A DNA stretch of 32,753 nt from Kiritimatiellota bacterium (GTDB lineage: Bacteria > Verrucomicrobiota > Lentisphaeria > Oligosphaerales > JAADHN01): positions 32,026-64,778 of the forward strand of contig JAADHN010000015.1 of NCBI GenBank assembly GCA_013151865.1. The letters are read 5' to 3'. Below are positions 9,801-18,900 of this stretch, one piece after another; within the stretch, counting starts at the first letter, position 1; every line of letters begins with the position of its first letter. The position numbers were made by a program, and so were the translations under genes. The notes beneath the pieces were generated by a model. That model saw only the letters and a program-made list of their open reading frames with translations. It did not search any database and had not been told where the DNA came from.

Positions 9801-11241
9801 CAGCTACCGGTTGCGCGGCGGTTCGACGGCGACCGGACCGGATCTGCGCAGCGACCGCGACACGGCGTCCCCCGGGGAAACGGTCGTGGTCCGCGGCCGC
9901 GAGCAGCACCGCTTCCAAATTCCCCGGGACGCCCGGGCCGGCGACCGGATCTGGCGCAAGTTCGAAGGAAAGTGGATCGATTTCACCGTGATCGATCCCG
10001 CCCGGGTCGACCTCCGCGTCGACGGCGACAAACTGCGTGCGGATATCACCAGCCAAATGGCCGTCCCCGCAAAATTCGTCCTCGTCTTGAACGCCCAACA
10101 CCGCACGCTCGAACTGACGCCGGGCGCCGGCGGGCGTGCGGAGTTCGCATTGCCGCCCGCCCGCGACGAAAGCATCGACCCCATCGCGTTGAAGATCACC
10201 GCCGGGGCCGTCGGCATGACCGTGGACCGGCTGCTGCTCACCGAATCGGGGTTTGTCGAACTCGCGCCGCTCCCTGCGCACTGGACCGGGGGCATCCGCC
10301 TGCGCGGCAAGCCGGAACAAGTGGGGTTCGGGGAAACGCGGGGACACGCCTACATTGGGCGTGCATCCTGCAACAATCAGGACAAGAAAGCGCTGGACAT
10401 GCACCCCCCGTACCGGGGCGGCGTGGGGTACACGTACGCCCTGTTCGACGCGATCCGGCTCCCGGCTGCGCCGCCCGCCCGCTTCCGAGCCATGGTCGGA
10501 AAACGCGACGGCAGCGACCTCGGAGACGGCATCCTCTACCGAGTCGAAGTCGTGGACCCCGCCGGCAACGTCCGGTCCATTGCCGAGGAAACCGTCACCA
10601 AGCACCAGTGGCGCCCGATCGCGGCCGACCTCGGCCCCTGGGCGGGAAAGACCCTGCAACTCAAGCTCATTGCCGACGTGGGTCGAGCCGACAACTCGAG
10701 CGGCGACTGGGCCTGTTGGGCGGATATGAGAATCGAGAGCGCCCGGCAACAGCTCATCCGCAAGCTCATTCCACCGGACGGCGCCTTTGCCACGGCCCCG
10801 CCTCCGGTCAAAAGCGGACAGGTTCCCCGCGCCCGACTGCGCGCCGCGCGCAGCGGCCGCATCCATTACGACGGGATCGGACTCGAAGGGGCCGGCAACC
10901 AGTATGAAACGACCGCCGTCCTCAACGGCGTCGTTCTCGGCCCCATGGCACGGGCCGGCGGGAGCGAAGTCGGCGGAAAATGGGCCGAAGATGTCACCGT
11001 CGCCCTGACGCCGGCCGCCATTCGCACCCTCAAGCGCCGGAACCGATTCCAGATCCGTAATCCGGGCCGCGATTGCTTCAAAGTGCGCCGATTCTGGATC
11101 GAACTCGAACTGGCCGACGGCCGAAAATGCGCTTCGCGGGTCAGCACGGCGGTCTTCACCCAACCCGGGACTTGGCGGTATGCCGAGGGGATCGGCGTGC
11201 CCGCCGACGAAACACTCACCATCAGCATCTGGTTCGAATGA
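6886..11241 (+). CDS. Secreted multi-domain putative glycoside hydrolase (GH101-like barrel)
   Basis: This is a 1451-aa exported protein. A short signal peptide (MKTTCLGLVFCATLAAAAA) would be cut before EKSET. AAGGAG lies at 6871-6876. By eye the order is an N-terminal beta-sandwich (about 30-230), a second beta domain (about 250-470), a barrel (about 485-800), beta-rich modules (about 800-1110), an NPCBM-like carbohydrate-binding region (about 1135-1285) and a final beta module. In the barrel, Asp635 in AYCDVHTA and Glu683 in VYSEGGHH are placed like the nucleophile and acid/base of endo-alpha-N-acetylgalactosaminidases (GH101) and related unclassified families. I infer fold and role from this layout and do not recognise a close family. 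The substrate is unknown. Neighbours point to complex, probably sulfated, glycans. Confidence 0.6.
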   Translation: MKTTCLGLVFCATLAAAAAEKSETVGKRPYEMIWAHRDKDDNPPLVDFENLDGWTVETRNAVARFERSREQQIWGKFVGKLTYRAAGSKRPFVRVLPPAPIPIRGSFDAVSCWIYGNNWAWVRDATTPRVSVSLDFADPTGAEFAIRLGVVRWKEWFLCHRRLTPEQIARVANGAEFRGITIGNGLNKQDRVLYFDNLAVFIEKFPPLSFEPRPKRGIDMFPGQSPGTNTGPGRLPFPTRPETILPDNLARDSRTTAVRDKDGGVRFEYEGSDGRLTWLITPRTGTFDDIRVRWHGRGGWIRPCVGGGVFPADANGKPVAPDKAELVDAKLDSGVFRCRWKLTAPSGTVNVTWTLRVLGKSLVLDLAAPGGNVCEVRYGRAVGFAAPRAVPIPYLTYGRPRPGLIVAGRPESPLFFSEWTDWYRSNASVPWGGCAVTKEGAVCNGGVRYIPLTNGRRNDCFERLIFTLAPRVEEVLPNIPNPQSPWKKVTGTRVWRAHGASNRENDAAFWRKVHRYGMTQVIVTDHETGWRDGGESFTFRTRPAPGKGGDAGQYKYARIMQDELGFVYGPYNNFTDFAPVNEFWSYDMISRTPDNQLQGAWARCYAPKPARAVEYCARLAPIIQKKFHFSTAYCDVHTAVAPWSRVDYDPRVPGAGTFAAVFYAYGEIMLLQKKAWNGPVYSEGGHHFPYCGLTDGNYGQDQSYRLPENPWLVDFDLRKMHPLCCNFGMGNPGMFYGRNHAMGTKRREIDAYIDRFLAATVAFGHPGFLAFEGGYRNALRSYFMLQQLHSRYTLADAADIRYADAGGQLLDSSAALARGAYRRSQIVTRYTDGTVTVVNGHPAERLKVRIDERPLDLPPNGYAGWTRDGAVEVFSGDRDGTRCDYVVSPAYLYVDGRGRFVRFPKAAGAAVGICRILPDRTWEVILYDGLECGFAVDAATAVALNEAGEELGPAELRRARGLTFVMPVKEAFSYRLRGGSTATGPDLRSDRDTASPGETVVVRGREQHRFQIPRDARAGDRIWRKFEGKWIDFTVIDPARVDLRVDGDKLRADITSQMAVPAKFVLVLNAQHRTLELTPGAGGRAEFALPPARDESIDPIALKITAGAVGMTVDRLLLTESGFVELAPLPAHWTGGIRLRGKPEQVGFGETRGHAYIGRASCNNQDKKALDMHPPYRGGVGYTYALFDAIRLPAAPPARFRAMVGKRDGSDLGDGILYRVEVVDPAGNVRSIAEETVTKHQWRPIAADLGPWAGKTLQLKLIADVGRADNSSGDWACWADMRIESARQQLIRKLIPPDGAFATAPPPVKSGQVPRARLRAARSGRIHYDGIGLEGAGNQYETTAVLNGVVLGPMARAGGSEVGGKWAEDVTVALTPAAIRTLKRRNRFQIRNPGRDCFKVRRFWIELELADGRKCASRVSTAVFTQPGTWRYAEGIGVPADETLTISIWFE

Positions 11242-11452
11242 GGCCGTGTCCCCGGAGGAGAGGACTCGCTCGAATCGTCCCCCTGTCGAGGACGAGACAC
11301 CGCGGTTGCAAATCTCCACATCCCGCGCCACGTTGGCAGGATGAGATCATGTTGCGCTCTGGGGGATCGTTGCGTCCGGGACGAACGCCCCGTCCCCACC
11401 GGTTTCTCCGATGGTGTCCCGGGAGGGAAAAAGGGAAAAAGGACCGCGTGGA

Positions 11453-12934
11453 ATGGCAGGCGTCCGCGACAAACCCGACATTCTGCTGCTCATGGGCGAT
11501 GAACACCCGGTATTCATGACGGGCTGTTACGGCCATCGCAGCGTTCGAACCCCCGCCATCGACCGGCACGCGTCCCGGGGACTCGTCTTCGACGCCGCCT
11601 ATTGTCCAAGCCCGATTTGCGCTCCGTCCCGAGCCGCAATGATGACCGGCAGACACGTTCACACCGTCGAAGTCTGGGACAACGCCTCTCCATTGCGCTC
11701 GGACTGGCCCACATTCGCGCACAGTTTCAGTGCCGCGGGGTACCGCACCATCCTCTGCGGCAAAATGCACTTCGTCGGCCCGGATCAACTTCACGGGTTC
11801 GGCGAGCGCTGGACCCAGGACATCTATCCCGCCACCTTCGACTGGACCCGCTCCAACCGTGCCGGGCCTGCTGTGAATTCCGGACAAAACATCGACCGCG
11901 TTTTCGAATGCGGGCCGGGATGGACCTCGGACATGGATTACGATGAGGAAGTGGCGTTCCGCGCCGAATACGGCCTGCGGCAACTCGGGCGCGAACGACG
12001 CCGGCCTCCGTTCCTGCTGTGCGTCTCGTTCACGGGCCCGCATTACCCTTACCGGGCGCCGCAACCTTGGTGGGACCTGTACACCGACGACGACGTCGAC
12101 CTGCCTCAAATCCCCGAGGACTACCGCGAACGGGAGCACGAGTACGTGAAGTGGCTCCGTATTCACGGACAGTTCGACCGCTTGGTCCCGGACAATGTGG
12201 CCCGGGACGCGCGTCACGCCATTCTGGGCCGCATCTCTTTACTCGATCATTACCTGGGCCGCATCCTGGACCTGGCGGAGAGGACCGGTCTGGCAGAGAA
12301 CTTGATTACCGTTTACACCAGCGATCACGGGGACATGATGGGCGAGCACGGCCTGTGGTTCAAGAACGCAGCCTACGAATGGTCGAGCCGGGTCCCGCTC
12401 ATCGTGTCCGGGCCCGGGGTCCGATCCGGCCGAATTGCGGAAGCAGTCAGTCTGCTCGACCTCGGGCCCACGCTGTGCAGTTTGGCTCAAGTCGCTCCGG
12501 TCACCCCGGAAACAGACGGGCGCGACCTGTCCGACTTGATCCGGGGACAGCGGGGACCGGGTCCGGGATCGGCGATCATGGAGAACTACGGAGAGGGCGT
12601 CTGGCGCGGGTGGCGGATGATCCGTCGCGGCAACGTCAAACTGACGTACGTGCCCGGGTGCGAGCCCGAACTCTACGACCTCGCCCGCGATCCCGGCGAG
12701 TGGAACGATCTCGCCGGCGATCCGGCGTACCGCACAGTGCGAGACGAATTGACGGCGCAGGTATTGGACGGATGGGGACCGGACGCCTGCGACGAGGCGC
12801 GCTGGCAGAGCGAGGAACGGCGTCTGGCCATCCTGAAATGCCCGCCGACTTACCATTGGCAGCAGCCGTCCCCTCCCGTACCGCATCCGCTCTGGTCCGA
12901 CCGCACCCGCCCCATCGACAATGTCAACGTGTGA
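11453..12934 (+). CDS. Type I (formylglycine-dependent) sulfatase
   Basis: It hydrolyses sulfate esters, probably from a sulfated glycan. The 493-aa protein has the FGE recognition motif ICAPSRAAMMTGRH, with Cys56 as the residue converted to formylglycine, an N-terminal metal-binding segment LLLMGDEH (Asp16) and the metal ligands Asp and His in TSDHGDMMGEHG. The frame opens at an ATG at 11411, but I prefer the ATG at 11453: AAAAAGGA lies just upstream at suitable spacing and homology starts there. Neither start gives a signal peptide, which is unusual because most sulfatases of this family are exported. A cytosolic enzyme, as in choline sulfatases, is implied. No formylglycine-generating enzyme or anaerobic maturase is in the window. 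The exact S1 subfamily cannot be named by eye. Confidence 0.9.
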   Translation: MAGVRDKPDILLLMGDEHPVFMTGCYGHRSVRTPAIDRHASRGLVFDAAYCPSPICAPSRAAMMTGRHVHTVEVWDNASPLRSDWPTFAHSFSAAGYRTILCGKMHFVGPDQLHGFGERWTQDIYPATFDWTRSNRAGPAVNSGQNIDRVFECGPGWTSDMDYDEEVAFRAEYGLRQLGRERRRPPFLLCVSFTGPHYPYRAPQPWWDLYTDDDVDLPQIPEDYREREHEYVKWLRIHGQFDRLVPDNVARDARHAILGRISLLDHYLGRILDLAERTGLAENLITVYTSDHGDMMGEHGLWFKNAAYEWSSRVPLIVSGPGVRSGRIAEAVSLLDLGPTLCSLAQVAPVTPETDGRDLSDLIRGQRGPGPGSAIMENYGEGVWRGWRMIRRGNVKLTYVPGCEPELYDLARDPGEWNDLAGDPAYRTVRDELTAQVLDGWGPDACDEARWQSEERRLAILKCPPTYHWQQPSPPVPHPLWSDRTRPIDNVNV

Positions 12935-13105
12935 CTCGGCCGCCCGGGCCGCCGTGGGTCGGGAGGGGCGCCGCGAACGGGAATCGCTGACCTGCACCGA
13001 TCCGCACTGAGACGACGAACGGCGGGTGGACTCAAGCCTGGATGCGAACAGGGCGAGCGCACCGGTGCAACCCGAGGGATTGGAAGGGGCCTGTCCGCTG
13101 TCCGG

Positions 13106-13125
13106 GTTCGCATTTTCGTGCGAAC
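13106..13125. promoter_or_regulatory. Inverted repeat upstream of the beta-helix gene
   Basis: GTTCGCA (13106-13112) and TGCGAAC (13119-13125) form a perfect dyad around TTTTCG, 55-75 nt before the start codon. It could be an operator or a leader hairpin. There is no T-run after it, which argues against a terminator. Confidence 0.35.
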
Positions 13126-13179
13126 ATTGGAAATGAGCGATTCGATACCATCCGGTCAGACATTCAAGAGGAAAACAGC

Positions 13180-15885
13180 ATGAAGACGCTCCTGCATTGC
13201 ACACGGTCACTCATGGGTTGTTTCGCCTTTGCCGCAATCGGATCCGCCGCCGCCACATTGTACGTTTCGCCGGCGGGCAACGATTCCTGGAGCGGCAGGC
13301 TCCGCGTCCCGGACGCCGCCGGCGCCGATGGCCCGTTGGCCAGCCTGGACGGTGCCCGGCGCGCGGTGCGAAAACTGCGAAGTTCGCAGCCGGGATCGAA
13401 AAAGGAGGCCATTCGTGTGCTCTTTTTGGACGGGACCTACCGCCTCCGTTCACCGGTTGCTTTCACGCCGGAAGACTCGGGCACGAAAGAACAGCCCGTG
13501 GTCTATGCCGCGGCGCCGAATGCACACCCGGTCTTTTCCGGGGGGCGACGCCTGCGGGGCTTCCGCATCGAACAGGGCGTGTGGAAACTGACGCTTCCGG
13601 AGGTCAAGGCCGGAAAATGGGTTTTCCGGTCGCTCTTCGTGAATGGACGCCGTGCCGTGCGGGCACGAAGCCCGAACGCCGGTGAGGGCTACTACCATAT
13701 CCGCGCCCCGGCCCCCCCGGTGACCGACCCGAAAACAGGCAAGGAAATCTCCCGTGAGAAAACGGCCTTTGTCTACTCGAAAGACGATCTCAAGCCCTGG
13801 CCGGACCTCGGGGATGTGCTCGTCGTCAATTTCGACGCCTGGGACACTTCCATCCTTCCGATCGCCGCGCTCGACCCCGAACGGCGGGTGGTGTCCTTCG
13901 CCAAACCGACTTTTTGGGCGTTCAAACGGCTCGGAAACCGATACTACGTCGAGAACGCCCCGGACGCCCTGGACGCACCGGGAGAGTGGCGTCTCGACCG
14001 CCGTACGGGACAGCTCTCCTACATCCCCAGACCCGGCGAAACTCCCGATACCGCCCGAGTCATCGCCCCGGAAATCGAGCAGTTCGTGCGCCTTCAAGGA
14101 GATGCCAAGTCCGGCCTGTACGTCGAGAACATCCGTTTCGAAGGACTGACCTTCGAATACGGCGACTGGCGACTCGAGGACGGCGGTTATCGCGGCATGC
14201 AAGCGGCCTGGCAGGTACCGGCGGTCGTCGAGGCGACTTCCGCCCGCCGTATTGTTTTGGCGAACTGCGTAATCCGCAACGTCGGGCTGTACGCCGTCGC
14301 ATGGGGAGCGGGCTGCCGGGAAAACCGCGTGACCCGCTGTCACTTCCATCATCTCGGCGCGGGTGGCGTCAAGATCGGGACCCCGGGCAACGCGCCCTCG
14401 CCGGCACTCGAAACGGCCGGCAACACCGTTGAAAACTGCTTCATTCACCACGGCGGCGCCGTTTACCCGGCGGCCGTCGGGGTCTGGATCGGTCGCAGCA
14501 GCTACAATATCGTCAGCCATAACGAAATCAGCGACCTGTATTACACGGCGATCTCAGTGGGTTGGGATTGGGGCTACGCGCCCTCTTCGGCACACGACAA
14601 CCGGATCGAATACAATCACCTGCATCGCCTCGGCCGGGGCTATCTGAGCGACATGGGCGGGATTTACACGTTGGGCATATCGCCGGGGACCGTGCTGCGC
14701 GGGAACGTCATCCATGACATGGACAAGTTCAAGTACGGCGCCACCGGCATTTACCTGGATCAGAGCAGCTCGCAAATCCTGGTTGAGGACAACCTGTGTT
14801 ACCGATGCCAAACCGGCGGGTTCACCCTCCACTACGGCAAGGACAACATCGTCCGCAACAACATCTTCGCCCTGGGCAGAGACCACCAGATTTCCCTGGG
14901 ACGCCCGGAAAAACACCGGCAATTGACCTTCACCCGCAACATCGTCTATTACCGGGAAGGCCCGCTGACCGGCTACAAGTGGGGTGAAGGCGAATTCGAA
15001 AGCGACCACAATCTGTATTGGGACGCATCGGGGGCCCCGGTCAAGTTCGGCAAGTACACGTTCGACGAATGGCGTAAGTTGGGACGAGACAAGGAGTCCC
15101 GCATCGCCGATCCCCGGTTCAAAGCCCCGGAGAATGCGGACTTCGCACTGGCGCCCGACTCGCCTGCACTCGCACTCGGGTTCAAGCCGTTCGATCCCGG
15201 CAAAGCCGGGTTGTACGGCGATCCGGCCTGGGTCGCGCTGCCGACAACGGTCGCACCGCTTCCCCTGGAACCCCGCCCTCGCCCCCAACCCTTTGCCGAC
15301 GATTTCGAGGACACGGCCGCCGGCCGGGTCCCGATCGACGGCCAGGTGTACGGCGCCGAAGCCGGGGCCCACATTCGGGTCACGGACCGGACCGCCGCCA
15401 CGGGCAAGCATTCACTCGAGATCAAAGATTCCCCCGAGGTCAAAGAAGACTACAACCCGCACCTGGTCTATTCGCCGAACTTCGAGAACGGCCGACTCAT
15501 CCTTGCTTTCGACCTCCGCCTCGAGGCGGGCGCCACGCCCACCATCGAATGCCGGGACTGGTCCACCACGCCGTACCGGGTCGGCCCGAGCCTCGCCATC
15601 GGCCCGGACGGGACCCTGAAAACCGCGGACCGCTCCCTGGTTCGTCTCCCGGCAAACGCCTGGGTGCGAATCGAAATCTCTTGTGAGTTGGGCAAGAAAG
15701 CGGACGGCGCCTGGGACCTCACCGTCGTCCTCCCCGACGGCAAGCGCCGTCAATGGCGCCGACTGCCTTGTGTGGCGCGGAAGTTCTCCCGGGTCACCTG
15801 GGTCGGGTTCGTCAGCGACGGGCGCCGCGCCACGTCGTTCTGGTTGGACAATATCCGGATCGCCCTCGCCGGAGCGACCCCTTGA
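13180..15885 (+). CDS. Secreted right-handed beta-helix protein (putative polysaccharide-active enzyme)
   Basis: This is a 901-aa exported protein. The signal peptide (MKTLLHCTRSLMGCFAFAAI...SAAA) is cut before TLYVSPAGNDSWSG, a start typical of parallel beta-helix proteins that include GH141 and several polysaccharide lyase-like groups. Residues about 30-690 contain the helix, with recurring N-x-I/V-x-x-N turns such as NCVIRNVG, NTVENCFIHH, NIVSHNEIS and NRIEYNHLH, which stack as in pectate-lyase-like folds. Residues about 700-900 (FADDFEDTAAGRVP onward) form a separate jelly-roll, probably a carbohydrate-binding or LamG-like module. I set the start at 13180, with AAGAGGA about seven to thirteen bases upstream, because the upstream open frame shows no signal or homology. 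The fold is fairly secure. The reaction (hydrolase or lyase) and substrate are not. Confidence 0.75.
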   Translation: MKTLLHCTRSLMGCFAFAAIGSAAATLYVSPAGNDSWSGRLRVPDAAGADGPLASLDGARRAVRKLRSSQPGSKKEAIRVLFLDGTYRLRSPVAFTPEDSGTKEQPVVYAAAPNAHPVFSGGRRLRGFRIEQGVWKLTLPEVKAGKWVFRSLFVNGRRAVRARSPNAGEGYYHIRAPAPPVTDPKTGKEISREKTAFVYSKDDLKPWPDLGDVLVVNFDAWDTSILPIAALDPERRVVSFAKPTFWAFKRLGNRYYVENAPDALDAPGEWRLDRRTGQLSYIPRPGETPDTARVIAPEIEQFVRLQGDAKSGLYVENIRFEGLTFEYGDWRLEDGGYRGMQAAWQVPAVVEATSARRIVLANCVIRNVGLYAVAWGAGCRENRVTRCHFHHLGAGGVKIGTPGNAPSPALETAGNTVENCFIHHGGAVYPAAVGVWIGRSSYNIVSHNEISDLYYTAISVGWDWGYAPSSAHDNRIEYNHLHRLGRGYLSDMGGIYTLGISPGTVLRGNVIHDMDKFKYGATGIYLDQSSSQILVEDNLCYRCQTGGFTLHYGKDNIVRNNIFALGRDHQISLGRPEKHRQLTFTRNIVYYREGPLTGYKWGEGEFESDHNLYWDASGAPVKFGKYTFDEWRKLGRDKESRIADPRFKAPENADFALAPDSPALALGFKPFDPGKAGLYGDPAWVALPTTVAPLPLEPRPRPQPFADDFEDTAAGRVPIDGQVYGAEAGAHIRVTDRTAATGKHSLEIKDSPEVKEDYNPHLVYSPNFENGRLILAFDLRLEAGATPTIECRDWSTTPYRVGPSLAIGPDGTLKTADRSLVRLPANAWVRIEISCELGKKADGAWDLTVVLPDGKRRQWRRLPCVARKFSRVTWVGFVSDGRRATSFWLDNIRIALAGATP

Positions 15886-15896
15886 CGGCGCGCTGT

Positions 15897-15914
15897 CCTC
15901 CACGCCCGTGGAGG
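15897..15914 (+). terminator. GC-rich hairpin between the beta-helix and GH99-like genes
   Basis: CCTCCAC (15897-15903) and GTGGAGG (15908-15914) form a perfect 7-bp stem with a GCCC loop, 12 nt after the stop codon, followed by TGCATTT. It is a plausible weak rho-independent terminator or an mRNA-stabilising 3' end. Confidence 0.4.
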
Positions 15915-15972
15915 TGCATTTCCCCGCCCGGCAAAGCGCCGCAAAACGAAATACAGAAGGAAGCCGGAACCC

Positions 15973-18900
15973 ATGAGACGAGTCGATCGCGCACTTCCCG
16001 GAATCGTACTGCTGGGCGCAGCACTGGCCGGCATCCTGCTGGGACGTCCCGCCCGCGGGCTCGACCGCCCCTGGATCGCCGATGTCTTTTTCTATTGGTA
16101 CGAATGGGACCCCAAGACCGAACAGGGAAACTGGATCAACGGCGTCCACAACACCCCGCTCCAGGGCTACTACGACTCGCGCACATTCCGCGACAACTAT
16201 TCGACCCTGAAAACCGCCGCGGAATGGGGTATCACCCATCATTTCATCGATTACTGGGGCTTCCCGTGGAAGGACGAGAAAGGTCGGCGGCGCGAGAAGG
16301 TCGTGTTCGAAGCCGCGGAGGCACTCAAGAAACAAGGCTACGATATCGCGATGGGTTTTTACCAGGACGGCAAAAACTTCGCCATGGACGTCTTCGCGAA
16401 GAACCTCACCGAACACCGCGACACGGAGTACTGGTTGCGTGAGTTCGCGCACTCCCCGCTCTGGCCCCGGCTGAACGGACGTCCGGTGCAGTTGGTCTAC
16501 GGCCGCAACGGACGCCCGGTCCCCACGCAGGACAACGACGCCTACCGGCGCTGGCTGCGGAAACGCTACAAGACACCGGATGCTCTCAACCGGGAATGGG
16601 GGACCGATATCAAAGGCTTTGACGCGGTCCGTCTGCAATACGGGGCCCGGGGACCGGAACGCGCCGATGCGGTCGAATTTGCCTTCGTCGCCTGGCGACG
16701 GGAATGGGCCAAGCTCGACGCCGTGGTGCAGCAACGTTTCGGCTTCCCCGGCATCAAGGCCAGTTTCGACGTGGGCTACACCCCGTTTCGGAACTTCGGC
16801 TACCTCGGCCTGACCCGGACCTTCTGCGGCCCGCATTCGTACGGCGGCATCTTCGGACCGCCGGCGGAGCGGGACGTCGAGCGCTTCATCCAGGCGCAGG
16901 TCGCCAAACATTACGACTCCGTGTTCTTCGATCACTTCAAGAACTACTACCACGATTGGGACATTCGGGTCCCCGGTTTCGCCTACCTGCCGGACCCCGT
17001 GAATTTCGACCGGTTCTGGACCGGGGCCCTGATGCGCCGATCCGAGGCCCTGCTGCATCTTTCCTGGAACGAATGGTGGGAAGGGTCGAACCTGGAGCCC
17101 TCCCGCGAATTCGGCAAGAAGTACTGTGAAAAAAACCTCTTCTACGCCACGCTGATGAAGCGCTGCTTCCCCGATATTCGTTCCGCATGGCAACGGGCGC
17201 CCATTGCCGTACTGTTGAACGATTACGCGCTTCGCTGCGGTGCAGCGGACCCGGACGACCTGTACCGGACGATCACCACGCTCCGTCGCCTGAACGCCCC
17301 GTTCGACCTCTTCCCCGACGCCCGGGCGACCCCGGCCGCACTCGAGCGGTTCAAGGTCATCGTGGCTCCGGCGTGCGGCCAGGGGTTCGGGCGCAACGAC
17401 CGGCGCGAAGAACTCTTGCCCATGCTCCTGGACTGGGCATCGAAAGGCGGCCTGCTCATTCTTTCCGCGGATGCGAAGTCCGCGGAAGCCCTGGGGCTTC
17501 GTCGGAGTGTTCCACCGCCTGCCGCCGGCCCTACCCGACCCGGTCCGGACCTGAACGTTTTCGTGGACGTGGGGACGGATGGCGACGAACGCTTTCTGGC
17601 GTCCGGATACTCGGGGCGCGAGAACTGGGGAAAACTGCCGGCAGGAACGTTCGGCGCGGGCACGGAAAAGACGGTACGCTGGGTCCCGGGCTCGGAGCGC
17701 ACGACACATTTCCGCTTCCCATCATCGCCGTTGCGGGACCACGTCCTTCGTCTCGGCGGCAGCGCCATCTGGGACAACCGCGTCACGGTGACGGTCAACG
17801 GCCGCCGAGTCGGGCAATTCCCCATCGCACCGGGCGAAAACGAGACCGCCATCGCGATCCCGGCCGAGGCCATCGGCGGACGCCCGGTTGCCGAGGTGAA
17901 GTTGAACTATGCCGCCATGCACGTTCCGGGACGAAAAGACCCGAAACGCTTCGGGGGTGAATCTCGTATCTGCAACCTCGCCCTCGAATGGGTGCAGTTC
18001 TCGACAGCCGACATTCCGGCCCGAAACCTTGAGCAGAGGTACCGGCTCCCGAAAGCCGCCGTCGTTTTCCTGGATCCCGTATACGGTGCACTGAAAGGCC
18101 AAACAGCGGCGGCGCCGTACACCGCGGCGCCGTGGCTGAAGTGGGACGGCGTCGGCGCCCGGGTCCTTTCGAAATACGCCGACGGCCGGCCCCGCGGCAT
18201 CCTCGTCCCCCGCAATCGGGGCCGCGTGCTCTACGTGAACGGCAGTTTCGGAGACTTCTCCGCCGCGGCGGAGACACCGCGAACCGACGTCGCCGCGACC
18301 GATCTCCAACTCTGGGACGCGCTCCTGGCGAAGTTGGGCAAGACGCCCCCGGACCGCTACGTCTCCGGCGCCGGCCTGGGCGGCGAACGCCTGCGGACTG
18401 GAACGACCGACATCCTGCCGGTATACAATTACCGCGGCGATGCGGAATCCGCGCCGCCGGTCCCGGTCCGGCTGTCGGTGCCGGCAGGCACATGGCCTCT
18501 GAGCGAGGCGGTCGCGCTGAGCCGCGACGGTGAGCGGGGCCCCGTACCGAGGCAGCTCTCGTCCGGCCGCCGGGGCGACCGCTGGGAGGCGACCGATACC
18601 GTGCGCTGGTGCGCGGTGTACGCCTTCGTGCACGCCCCGGCGGCTCTTGATATCCCAACAATGTCCGGCGTACCGGGCGAGACGGTGACATTCCCGGTTA
18701 CGGTCCGAAACCTGACGGACCGGCCGCTCTCCGGAACGCTGCGAGTCACAGCCGGAATCCCGACCGTCTCGGGCGAGGCCCGACCCTTCACCTGCCCGGC
18801 GGGCAAAGGAAAAGAGGTCCGGGTGGGGTTGCCGGTCCGGATTGCGGACTCCGCGGAATGGGGCCGGAAAACCGTGACCGTCGAACTCGACTGGGGCGCG

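Noticed and set aside
5419-11331. A 1970-codon minus-strand open frame across the malic enzyme and the 1451-aa gene
   Set aside because: It is antisense to two well-supported genes, is an expected product of high-GC third-codon bias, and has no recognisable domains.
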